This document shows, piece after piece, positions 43,557 through 51,576 of a stretch of 64,000 nucleotides of DNA. The DNA is from Rhizobium hidalgonense (lineage in GTDB: Bacteria; Pseudomonadota; Alphaproteobacteria; Rhizobiales; Rhizobiaceae). The position numbers were made by a program, and so were the translations under genes. Below the pieces are notes generated by a model. The model searched no databases, was not told the origin of the DNA, and worked only from the letters and a program-made list of their open reading frames with translations. The number at the start of each line of letters is the position of its first letter. Position 1 is the first letter of the stretch. The stretch lies in assembly GCF_002914525.1 (NCBI RefSeq), contig NZ_LODW01000053.1, positions 46,702 through 110,701 of the forward strand, written 5' to 3'.

Positions 43557-44039
43557 TCAGTTTCGTTTATATATTCGCTTCAGCGCCGCCAGCAGTGCCT
43601 CCATTTCGTCGCGGGAAAACAGATCGATAAAACGCTGTTCATGCGTGTCGATCAGTTTACGCGCCCGAATGAGCATTGCCTGTCCCGCTTTCGTCAGATG
43701 GAGTTCCTGCCGTCGGCGGTCGGCGGCGGATGGACGGCGCTCGATGAAGTCGCGGGCTGCCAGCCGGTTGACGAGAGCCATCATGGTTGCGCGGTCGGTG
43801 CCGAGCGTATTGGCAAGGTCGATTTGCGAAGCGCCCGGATTGCCGGCGACGAGTTCCATCACCGCCAGCTGCTTCTGCGTCAGGCCAAGGTCCTCCATGG
43901 TTTCGGCGAAGTCGCGATAGATCGCGACATGCGCCATGCGCAGGTGAAAGCCCAGGAGATCGCCGAGCCGGCCGACGTCGAGCGGCGGCGTAACGGAGGT
44001 CTCGGCCTCGACTTCGTCCTGCGGTGGTTTTGCGGCCAT
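43557..44039 (-). CDS. MarR-family regulator, likely repressor of the feruloyl-CoA operon
   Basis: 160 residues. The winged helix-turn-helix includes LTQKQLAVMELVAGNPGASQ, then DLANTLGTDRATMMALVNRL and RRPSAADRRRQELHLT. It diverges from the feruloyl-CoA synthetase operon. MarR proteins next to hydroxycinnamate genes usually respond to the CoA thioester. The 198-bp intergenic region contains a short palindrome near the operon promoter. Confidence 0.87.
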   Translation of the reverse strand: MAAKPPQDEVEAETSVTPPLDVGRLGDLLGFHLRMAHVAIYRDFAETMEDLGLTQKQLAVMELVAGNPGASQIDLANTLGTDRATMMALVNRLAARDFIERRPSAADRRRQELHLTKAGQAMLIRARKLIDTHEQRFIDLFSRDEMEALLAALKRIYKRN

Positions 44040-44178
44040 CGTTCGTCTCGCTTCGTTCAGGCGCCATAACCATCAAAATCAGCGGGTTAGTCAATATCGG
44101 CAGCCGCAATTTCTCCGGCGCCCGCCCGAATGAGGAGATTGCCGCAAACGGCTCTTGCATCTGCGAGAAAAGATATTA

Positions 44179-44193
44179 GTATGTGTTGCATAC
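44179..44193. promoter_or_regulatory. Short palindrome in the MarR/feruloyl-CoA synthetase intergenic region
   Basis: GTATG at 44179-44183 and CATAC at 44189-44193 flank TGTTG, in an AT-rich patch about 45 bp before the operon start. Short interrupted palindromes of this kind are usual MarR sites. The arms are only 5 bp, so chance occurrence is possible. Confidence 0.35.
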
Positions 44194-44237
44194 AAAATTG
44201 GTGCCTGCTGTGGGAGCGGTGAGCATGGGAGGAAATC

Positions 44238-45821
44238 ATGGCGCATTCCTTTTCCGGGGTGGCTTCGCAGGCGGATTGCGGACTGGTGACGGATGATCCG
44301 ATCCTCTATCGCGCTCGCGTGGCGCCGGATCGTCAGGCCCTGTTCGAGATCGCTACCGGCCAGCAGTTCACCTATGCCGAGCTCGATGCACGGATCGCCC
44401 GCTGCGGCGGCTTTTTAAACGGTGTGCTCGGAGCGAAGCTGGATGGGACGCGGGTCGCCATGCTGGCGCGCAATTCGATGGATTCGATCGTGCTGGCCTT
44501 TGCCTGCCAGCGTGCCGGCGCCATCTATGTGCCGCTTAACTGGCGCCTCAACGCCGCCGAACTTCGGCCGATCCTTGCCGATTGCACGCCGGCGCTCCTG
44601 ATTCACGACGAGGAGTTTTCGGCTGTCGTGGCGAGCCTTGCGGACGCCGATGCCGCGATGACGGTGATTTCGACGGCCGATGGTCCCGCTGGACTCGCGG
44701 CGCGGATCGAGGCGAGCCTTCCGGCCGGACCGGTGCCTGCCGATGCCGATGGAACCTGCGTTCTTCTCTACACGTCGGGCACGACGGGACAGCCGAAGGG
44801 CGTCGTCATCACCCGCCGTAATGCTTTCTTTGCCGGCGTCAATTTTTCCTTCGTCGGCGAGATAGGGCCTCAAACCGTAGCCTTGTGCGACCTGCCGTTC
44901 TTCCATACGATCGGGCTGATCGCGGTGGCGCGCACCACATTGATGCTGGGCGGCACGCTTGTGATCTCCGACCGCTTCACCCCGGCGCGCACGCTGGCAG
45001 CCCTTGCCGACCGGAAGCGCGCCATCACCCATTATTTCGCCGTGCCGCAAATCGCGCTCGCCTTGCGTGGCGATGCCGCCTATAGCGCCTCAGCACTTTC
45101 CGGCCTGCATGCGCTCTTCGTCGGCGGTGCGCCGCTGACGCAAGCGCTGATCGAAAGCTATCTCGAAGACGGCGTCGCGCTGGTTAACGGTTACGGCATG
45201 AGCGAGGCGGGAACGGTGCTGCACGTGCCGATCGACCGGCGCGCGGTGCAGGACAATCCCGGCAGCGTCGGACTGCCGGCGCCGTTGCTCGACATTCGCA
45301 TTGTCGGCGAAGACGCCCACGAAGTTGATCAAGGCGAGATCGGCGAACTCTGGCTGCGCGGGCCGGCGGTGTCGCCGGGCTATTGGAACAAGCCGCTTGA
45401 AAGCGCTGCCGCCTTCACCGACGGCTGGTACCGCACCGGCGATCTCGGCCGGCGTGAAGCCAACGGCTTCTATCGCATCGTCGACCGGCTGAAGGACATG
45501 TATATCAGCGGCGGCGAAAATGTTTATCCCGCCGAAGTCGAAGCCGCGCTCGCCAGTCATCCCGATATTCTCGACGTCGCCGTCGTCGGCATTCCCGACA
45601 CCAGGTGGGGCGAATGCGGTGTTGCCTATGTCGTGCTACGGCCGGGTGCTGCGGGAACGGGCGAGGCGATCGCCGGCCATTGCGCGGAGCGGCTCGCGGC
45701 TTTCAAACGCCCGGCGCGCATCCTCTTCGTCGAGACTATTCCCCGCACCGCCTCCGGCAAGGTGCAGAAACATGTTCTGCGCCAGCTGCATTCCGACGAA
45801 ACCCTTCAACGACAGGCCTGA
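44238..45821 (+). CDS. Acyl-CoA synthetase, probable feruloyl/hydroxycinnamoyl-CoA synthetase
   Basis: 527 residues, AMP-dependent acyl-CoA ligase. The P-loop motif TSGTTGQPKG is at residues 179-188. GYGMSEAG, YRTGDLGRR and the C-terminal KDMYISGGENVYPAEVE and SGKVQKH (catalytic lysine) are all present. GGGAGG lies upstream. The next gene is a hydroxycinnamoyl-CoA hydratase-lyase, so ferulate, caffeate or p-coumarate are the likely substrates. It is first in a four-gene operon controlled by the divergent MarR protein. Confidence 0.88.
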   Translation: MAHSFSGVASQADCGLVTDDPILYRARVAPDRQALFEIATGQQFTYAELDARIARCGGFLNGVLGAKLDGTRVAMLARNSMDSIVLAFACQRAGAIYVPLNWRLNAAELRPILADCTPALLIHDEEFSAVVASLADADAAMTVISTADGPAGLAARIEASLPAGPVPADADGTCVLLYTSGTTGQPKGVVITRRNAFFAGVNFSFVGEIGPQTVALCDLPFFHTIGLIAVARTTLMLGGTLVISDRFTPARTLAALADRKRAITHYFAVPQIALALRGDAAYSASALSGLHALFVGGAPLTQALIESYLEDGVALVNGYGMSEAGTVLHVPIDRRAVQDNPGSVGLPAPLLDIRIVGEDAHEVDQGEIGELWLRGPAVSPGYWNKPLESAAAFTDGWYRTGDLGRREANGFYRIVDRLKDMYISGGENVYPAEVEAALASHPDILDVAVVGIPDTRWGECGVAYVVLRPGAAGTGEAIAGHCAERLAAFKRPARILFVETIPRTASGKVQKHVLRQLHSDETLQRQA

Positions 45822-45866
45822 TGAAGCGGCCCCGGCTTTCAAGCCGAAACCAATGGAGTGCCCCCC

Positions 45867-45926
45867 ATGACCGAAAACAACATGACCGAAAACAACATGA
45901 CTGAAAACAACAAGACTGAAAACCAA
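45867..45926 (+). repeat. 15-bp tandem repeat at the 5' end of the hydratase-lyase gene
   Basis: Three near-identical units of ATGACCGAAAACAAC begin at 45867, 45882 and 45897, and a fourth diverged unit follows at 45912. Each of the first three encodes MTENN, so each holds its own in-frame ATG. Changes in copy number would lengthen or shorten the protein by five residues without a frameshift. Enzymes of this family do not need the extension. Confidence 0.85.
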
Positions 45927-46736
45927 TCGCCGGTTCTGGTCGAATTCGACAACGGTATCGCTTTCGTGACCCTCAACCGTCCGGAAAAGCGCAATGCGAT
46001 GAACCCGGCCTTGAATGCCCGGATGCTCGAGGTGCTCGACGAGCTCGAGGGCGACGAGCGCTGCGGTGTGCTCGTCCTTCGCGGCGCCGGGCAATCCTGG
46101 TCCGCCGGCATGGATCTGAAAGAATATTTTCGCGACAATGACGGCAAGCCGCGCGATGCCACCTTGAAGGCGCGGCGCCAATCCGGCAACTGGTGGAGTC
46201 GGCTGATGTATTTCGAAAAGCCGACGATCGCCATGGTCAACGGCTGGTGTTTTGGCGGCGCCTTCACGCCGCTGGTTTCCTGCGATCTTGCCATCGCCGC
46301 CGAGGAAGCGAATTTCGGCCTTTCCGAGATCAACTGGGGCATCCTGCCGGGCGGCAACGTCACCCGCGCGGTCGCTGAAGTGATGCGCCATCGCGACGCC
46401 CTTTATTACATCATGACCGGCGAACTGTTCGGCGGGCGCAAGGCCGCGGAAATGGGTCTCGTCAACGAGGCCGTGCCGCTCGCCGAACTCGAAACCCGGG
46501 TGCGCAAGATCTGCGCCAGCCTGCTCGAAAAGAACCCGGTGACGCTGAAGGCTGCCAAGGACACCTACAAGCGGGTGCGCAACCTGCCATGGGATCTCGC
46601 CGACGATTACATCTACGCCAAGCTGGAGCAGATGCTGTTTCTCGACAAGACCAAAGGGCGCGACGAGGGCCTGAAGCAGTTCCTCGACGACAAGACCTAT
46701 CAGCCGGGGCTCGGCGCCTACAATCGCAGCCGCTGA
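45867..46736 (+). CDS. p-Hydroxycinnamoyl-CoA hydratase/lyase (feruloyl-CoA to vanillin)
   Basis: 289 residues of the crotonase family. It hydrates feruloyl-CoA and cleaves the product to vanillin and acetyl-CoA. Family blocks include LNRPEKRNAMNPALN, the oxyanion segments SAGMDLKEYF and MVNGWCFGGAFTPLVSCDLA, FGLSEINWGILPGGN with its catalytic glutamate, and the lyase-specific end GLKQFLDDKTYQPGLGAYNR. The SEINWG and DDKTYQPG spellings separate it from general enoyl-CoA hydratases. GGAG at 45855-45858 supports the ATG at 45867, though ATGs at 45882 and 45897 are also possible. Confidence 0.92.
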   Translation: MTENNMTENNMTENNKTENQSPVLVEFDNGIAFVTLNRPEKRNAMNPALNARMLEVLDELEGDERCGVLVLRGAGQSWSAGMDLKEYFRDNDGKPRDATLKARRQSGNWWSRLMYFEKPTIAMVNGWCFGGAFTPLVSCDLAIAAEEANFGLSEINWGILPGGNVTRAVAEVMRHRDALYYIMTGELFGGRKAAEMGLVNEAVPLAELETRVRKICASLLEKNPVTLKAAKDTYKRVRNLPWDLADDYIYAKLEQMLFLDKTKGRDEGLKQFLDDKTYQPGLGAYNRSR

Positions 46737-46793
46737 GGACGTGAAGCCGGCCCGCCGGGTCGTGAGCGGGCCGATCATCGGGAGGAGGATAGA

Positions 46794-47900
46794 ATGAAAA
46801 TCCATGCCGCGGTGGCGCGTGCGCCGCATATGCCGTTTTCGCTGGAGATGCTCGATCTGGAGGAGCCGCGCGAGGGGGAGATCCTGGTTCGCGTCGTCGC
46901 GACCGGGGTCTGTCATACCGATATCGTCATGCGCGACCAGCATTTGCCGGTGCCGCAGCCGGTCGTGCTCGGTCATGAAGGTGCCGGCATCGTCGAACGT
47001 GTCGGGCCGGGCGTTGCCAAGGTGAAGCCTGGCGATCACGTGGTCATGACCTTCAATTCCTGCGGCCATTGCCCGAGCTGCAACGATCACGAGGAGACCT
47101 ATTGCCACGAATTCTTCCCGCGCAATTTCTTCGGGTCGCGCGCCGACGGTTCGAGCGGGCTCTCCTGCGAGGGGGAGCGGGTTCACGGCAATATTTTCGG
47201 GCAATCCTCTTTCGCCAGCCACGCGCTCTGTCATGAGCGCAATATCGTGAAAGTGCCGAGGGATGCCGATCTCGCGCTGCTCGGGCCGCTCGCCTGCGGC
47301 ATCCAGACCGGCGCCGGCGCGGTCATGAATGCGCTGAAGGTCGAACCGGGAAAAGTGCTCGCGGTTTTCGGCATGGGGTCAGTCGGGCTTGCCGCTGTCA
47401 TGGCGGCGCGGGTCGTCGGCGCTTCCAGGATCATCGCCGTCGATGTCAACGAGACGCGGCTGGCGCTTGCCGCCGAACTCGGCGCGACCGATATCGTCAA
47501 CGGCAAGGCGGGCGATGCGGTCGACGCGATCATGGCGCTGACCGGCGCCGGCGTCGATTATGCGATCGATGCCTCCGGCGTGCCCGCCGTCATCGACCAG
47601 TGCGTGCGAGTGCTGGCGCCGCGCGGCACCTGCGGCATCGTCGGCGCTTCGCCGCACGGCGCGACGCTGACGCTTGATCTCACCCATATCCTCTCCGGCG
47701 GACGCCGGGTGCGCGGCATCGTCGAGGGCGATTCCAATCCCGACGTGCTGATCCCTCTGCTGATCGACCTCCACAGGCAGGGGCGTTTCCCTTTCGAAAG
47801 GCTCGTCACCTTCTATGATTTCGCCGAGATCAACAGGGCGGTGGAGGATTCGGAAAGGGGCATCGTACTGAAACCGGTCGTGCGCCAGCCGGCTGTCTGA
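46794..47900 (+). CDS. Zinc-dependent aryl-alcohol dehydrogenase
   Basis: 368 residues, medium-chain dehydrogenase. Catalytic-zinc residues are in GVCHTDIVMRD and GHEGAG. The structural zinc site is CGHCPSCNDHEETYC. The NAD segment is AVFGMGSVGLAAVMAARVVG. It resembles benzyl/aryl-alcohol dehydrogenases (AreB/XylB type). GGAGGAGG lies upstream. In this operon it would interconvert vanillyl, coniferyl or benzyl alcohols and aldehydes; exact substrate is inferred. Confidence 0.87.
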   Translation: MKIHAAVARAPHMPFSLEMLDLEEPREGEILVRVVATGVCHTDIVMRDQHLPVPQPVVLGHEGAGIVERVGPGVAKVKPGDHVVMTFNSCGHCPSCNDHEETYCHEFFPRNFFGSRADGSSGLSCEGERVHGNIFGQSSFASHALCHERNIVKVPRDADLALLGPLACGIQTGAGAVMNALKVEPGKVLAVFGMGSVGLAAVMAARVVGASRIIAVDVNETRLALAAELGATDIVNGKAGDAVDAIMALTGAGVDYAIDASGVPAVIDQCVRVLAPRGTCGIVGASPHGATLTLDLTHILSGGRRVRGIVEGDSNPDVLIPLLIDLHRQGRFPFERLVTFYDFAEINRAVEDSERGIVLKPVVRQPAV

Positions 47901-47921
47901 CACCGTTCAAGGGAGGAAAGA

Positions 47922-49361
47922 ATGAACACCATTACCCCGATCGCCACCGATACCAGCCCCGATGCCATGAAGGCGCTGCTTGAGCGGCAAAGGGCATCCT
48001 TCCTCAAGGAAGGGCCGCCTGATATCGAAACCCGCGTCGATCGCATCGACCGCGTCATCGCCCTTCTCGTCGATCATAAGGATGCGATTGCCGCAGCGCT
48101 GTTGGACGATTTCGGCAGCCGCAGCGTCGAGGCAAGCCTGCTTCTCGACGTTTTCACCTGCGTCGGTTCCCTCAAATATGCCAAGGCCCATCTGGCCGAA
48201 TGGCTGAAACCGGAAGAGCACGAGGCACTGTTTCCGGATGCGGTCGCCAAAGTGGTCTACCAGCCGAAAGGGGTCGTGGGGATCCTGAGCCCCTGGAATT
48301 TCCCCTATCAGCTCGCCCTTGCGCCGCTTGCCGGCATTCTCGCCGCTGGCAACCGCGCCATGATCAAACCTTCGGAGGTGACGCCGGCTTCATCAGCCTT
48401 GATGGCGGCGCTCATCGCCGGCGCCTTCGACGAAACGGAAATTGCCGTCGTGCAGGGCGGGCCGGCGACGGGCACGGCCTTTACATCACTTGCCTTCGAC
48501 CATCTGATCTTCACCGGCGGCACTGCGGTCGCCCATCATGTCATGCGGGCCGCGGCGGAAAACCTCACGCCGCTGACGCTGGAACTCGGCGGCAAGTCGC
48601 CCGTCATCGTCGGCCGCTCGGCCGATCTCGCAGACGCGGCGCGCCGCGTCATGACCGTCAAGACGCTGAATGCCGGGCAGATCTGTCTGGCGCCGGACCA
48701 TGTCTACGTGCCCGAGGAAAGCGTCGAAGCCTTTGCCGAGCACGCAGCGGCGGCGGTCGGGGCGATGTATCCGACGCTGAAGGAAAATCCTGATTACACG
48801 TCGATCGTCAACGGCCGACATCATGCCCGCGTCCAGAGCCTGGTCGACGACGCCAGAGCCAAAGGCGCCCGTATCGTCGAGATCAATCCGGCTGCGGAGA
48901 ATTTCTCGCAGCAGCCGGCCCACCGCATGCCGCCAACCCTGATCCTCGATCCGACCGAAGAGATGCGCGCGCTGCAGGAGGAAATCTTCGGGCCGGTGCT
49001 GCCGGTTCTTCCCTATCGCGATATCGCCGACGTCATCGATCGCATCAACGCCCGGCCGCGTCCGCTCGCCCTTTATTACTTCAGCCAGGATCAAGAAGAG
49101 GAGCGCCGGGTTCTCGACAATACGACGTCCGGCGGCGTGACTGTCAACGACTGCATGAGCCACGTCACGGCCGAAGGCCTGCCCTTCGGCGGCGTCGGCC
49201 ATTCGGGCATGGGCGCCTATCACGGCAAGTTCGGCTTCCTCGCCTTCTCGCATCCGCGCGCCGTCTATCACCAGAGCAAGATGGTGGAAGCGGAATATAT
49301 GATGCGGCCGCCCTTTGGCGAGGCGATGCGCGGTTTTCTGGCCGGGGCGATTTGCAAGTAA
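47922..49361 (+). CDS. calB: Coniferyl-aldehyde dehydrogenase
   Basis: 479 residues, ALDH superfamily, class-3-like. It would oxidise coniferyl aldehyde to ferulate, feeding the CoA ligase. The base glutamate is in LTLELGGKSPVIV and the nucleophile in LNAGQICLAPDH. PWNFPYQLALAPLAGILAAG and FSHPRAVYHQSK are typical of CalB. It differs strongly from the two aldehyde dehydrogenases at 31-40 kb. A 10-bp hairpin begins 5 bp after the stop. Confidence 0.87.
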   Translation: MNTITPIATDTSPDAMKALLERQRASFLKEGPPDIETRVDRIDRVIALLVDHKDAIAAALLDDFGSRSVEASLLLDVFTCVGSLKYAKAHLAEWLKPEEHEALFPDAVAKVVYQPKGVVGILSPWNFPYQLALAPLAGILAAGNRAMIKPSEVTPASSALMAALIAGAFDETEIAVVQGGPATGTAFTSLAFDHLIFTGGTAVAHHVMRAAAENLTPLTLELGGKSPVIVGRSADLADAARRVMTVKTLNAGQICLAPDHVYVPEESVEAFAEHAAAAVGAMYPTLKENPDYTSIVNGRHHARVQSLVDDARAKGARIVEINPAAENFSQQPAHRMPPTLILDPTEEMRALQEEIFGPVLPVLPYRDIADVIDRINARPRPLALYYFSQDQEEERRVLDNTTSGGVTVNDCMSHVTAEGLPFGGVGHSGMGAYHGKFGFLAFSHPRAVYHQSKMVEAEYMMRPPFGEAMRGFLAGAICK

Positions 49362-49365
49362 AGGC

Positions 49366-49390
49366 ATGCCCGGCGGGCCACGCCGGGCAT
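49366..49390 (+). terminator. Hairpin closing the feruloyl-CoA operon
   Basis: ATGCCCGGCG at 49366-49375 and CGCCGGGCAT at 49381-49390 form a perfect 10-bp GC-rich stem with a 5-nt loop, starting 5 bp after the calB stop. There is no T-run, as is common in GC-rich alphaproteobacteria. It is the likely end of the operon. Confidence 0.6.
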
Positions 49391-49602
49391 TACCTGGGCA
49401 GCGGAATACGCTGCAAATATCGGCCGCGTCCACGCAAGGGGAGGGCGTTTGTTAAGCATGCAGTATGGCCGGCGTGCCAGCCTTGCCTGGTCGATCCTCC
49501 ATGCCGCCCCACGAGATCGGAAAATGCAGCCGTTTAACCAAGCTCAAACCAGTTTCTCCTATAATGCGTTCGTTACATGTATTGGAAGGTGGATCCAGCG
49601 CG

Positions 49603-51489
49603 GTGAATGGCAATTGGACGCAGTTCGGTGGCAACCTTTCCTTCGTGTGCCTGGCAATTTCGCTCTGGGCGCTTTTTTCGATCGAGTTTCAGCGCCGGTC
49701 CTTCAGGCAGGAAAAAATCGCCTTCGGGCTAATAGCCGGCGGCGCCTCCATCGGATCCATATTGCTGGCGATTGAATTCCACCCCGGCATCTATATCGAC
49801 TTGCGTTTTTCGCCGCTTGCATTGGCAGGCATGTTTGGAGGGCCGATCGCGGCGGCCTTCGCCGCGGCGCTGGCAATGGCATTTCGTTTTGCCGTTGGCG
49901 GTACGGCGATGGTCGACGGTATCATCACAATGGCCGTCGCCACGGGCATTGGTTTGGCCGGTCATTTCTGGACCCGCAAGAGATCGCCGGCCCTTAAGGA
50001 CGTTGCACTGCTGAGCCTCGCCCTTGGCGCTGCATTGGTCCTGTCGATGGCTGTGCTTCCCACTTTAGTGAATGCCCATGTGCTGGCCGGTGTCGGCTTT
50101 CCCCTGACCGCATTGAATTGTCTCGCGACCGTTCTGGGCGGTTTCGTTCTGCTGAAAACACAGCAATGGGAGCTGGAGCGAAGCATATTGGTCACTGCAT
50201 TTTCGCAGTCGCCCGATTATCTCTATGTAAAGGACCGAAACAGCCGGTTCATCACCGTCAATGAAAACATGACCCGCCTTTTCCGTTTCAGGACGACGGC
50301 GGAGATGACCGGATTGTCGGATTTCAATCTGATGTCGCGGCCACTCGCCGAGGAATTATATTATCTCGAGCAGCAGGTCATAGACACCGGGGTGCCGCTG
50401 ATCGATTCCACTGAGTATATCGAAGGCAGGTTTTTGCTCGCGTCCAAAGTGCCGCTGCGGGACAAGCAGGGGCGGGTGATCGGCCTTGCCGGCGTAACGC
50501 GCGATGTTACCGAGCGCACCGCCCTGGAGCGGGAATTGCGCGAAAGCAAGAACCTGCTCTCGCACGCGATGGCCAGCATGTCCGATGGCATCGCCATGTA
50601 CGACAGCAAGGGGTTTATCCTCTTTTGCAATGAGCAGTATCGCAATGCGTTCCCGCTCTCTGGAGAGGCCCGCGTGGTCGGAGCCCATATCAGCGACATC
50701 CTGCGCCGCGTCGCCGAAACCGGCGAGCGGCCCGGTATCCCCCAGGATGTGGACGGGTGGATCAAGACCGCCAGTGCCTCGCTGCACAGCAACAAGGACG
50801 AAGAGGTTCAGCTTCATAACGGCGACTGGCGCAGCATCCGGACAAGGCTTGCCGAGGATGGCACGGCGATGGCCGTCGTCTCCGACATCACCGCGACGAA
50901 GCAGGCGGAAATCGCGCTCAGACTATCGGCGGAGCAGCTGAAAAGCCTTGCCGAAACCGATGGTCTCACCGGCATGGTCAACCGCCGCGCCTTCGACGAA
51001 GCGTTCGCCCGCGAGACCGCGGGCAGCGCCAGGAAGAACACGCCATTCAGCCTGCTGATGGTCGATATCGACCGCTTCAAGGCCTATAACGATACCTATG
51101 GTCATCCGGCCGGAGACCAATGCCTGCGGGTCGTCAGCACGTGTCTGCGCCAATCCGTCAGCGGGCCCGCAGACATCGTCGCCCGTTACGGCGGCGAGGA
51201 ATTCGTGGTGTTTCTCCCCGATACCAGCGCCAAAGGGGCAATGATCGTCGCCGAGCAATTCGCCAGGCGCCTGGCTGAGGAGAATATCGCTCATTCCGGC
51301 AGCGAATTCGCCCGGGTGACGGCAAGCATCGGCATATCCTGTGCGACCGGAGCCGTTCTGCGGACCAACCCCAACCGTCTCCTGACCGAGGCCGACGCCG
51401 CGCTCTACGATGCCAAGACGCAGGGCCGCAACCGCATTCTGGCCCATTCGCCTAATGGGGAACGGCATGCCATGAAGGAAGCCGGTTAG
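49603..51489 (+). CDS. Membrane diguanylate cyclase with two PAS domains
   Basis: 628 residues from the GTG at 49603; an ATG at 49564 would add 13. Residues 1-190 form about six membrane helices like the 5TM receptor domain of LytS/YhcK (PLALAGMFGGPIAAAFAAAL). Two PAS domains follow (SQSPDYLYVKDRNSRFITVN and MASMSDGIAMYDSKGFILFC). The GGDEF domain ends the protein, with active site GGEEF near residue 530. It makes cyclic di-GMP. The usual inhibitory RxxD site is replaced by GPAD, so product feedback is probably absent. Confidence 0.9.
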   Translation: MNGNWTQFGGNLSFVCLAISLWALFSIEFQRRSFRQEKIAFGLIAGGASIGSILLAIEFHPGIYIDLRFSPLALAGMFGGPIAAAFAAALAMAFRFAVGGTAMVDGIITMAVATGIGLAGHFWTRKRSPALKDVALLSLALGAALVLSMAVLPTLVNAHVLAGVGFPLTALNCLATVLGGFVLLKTQQWELERSILVTAFSQSPDYLYVKDRNSRFITVNENMTRLFRFRTTAEMTGLSDFNLMSRPLAEELYYLEQQVIDTGVPLIDSTEYIEGRFLLASKVPLRDKQGRVIGLAGVTRDVTERTALERELRESKNLLSHAMASMSDGIAMYDSKGFILFCNEQYRNAFPLSGEARVVGAHISDILRRVAETGERPGIPQDVDGWIKTASASLHSNKDEEVQLHNGDWRSIRTRLAEDGTAMAVVSDITATKQAEIALRLSAEQLKSLAETDGLTGMVNRRAFDEAFARETAGSARKNTPFSLLMVDIDRFKAYNDTYGHPAGDQCLRVVSTCLRQSVSGPADIVARYGGEEFVVFLPDTSAKGAMIVAEQFARRLAEENIAHSGSEFARVTASIGISCATGAVLRTNPNRLLTEADAALYDAKTQGRNRILAHSPNGERHAMKEAG

Positions 51490-51576
51490 AGCCGATCCCG
51501 CTTCGATAGATTTTTTCTATCGAACCATGGTTTCTGTGGACTTGATGTTTTCCGCGCTTCGACAATACAGGGGCGC

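Noticed and set aside
45867..45926. Possible CRISPR-like repeat
   Set aside because: Units are contiguous 15-mers without spacers, inside a coding region.
46749..46772. Hairpin GGCCCGC/GCGGGCC between hydratase-lyase and alcohol dehydrogenase genes
   Set aside because: Seven-bp stem with a long loop inside an operon; too weak to call a terminator.
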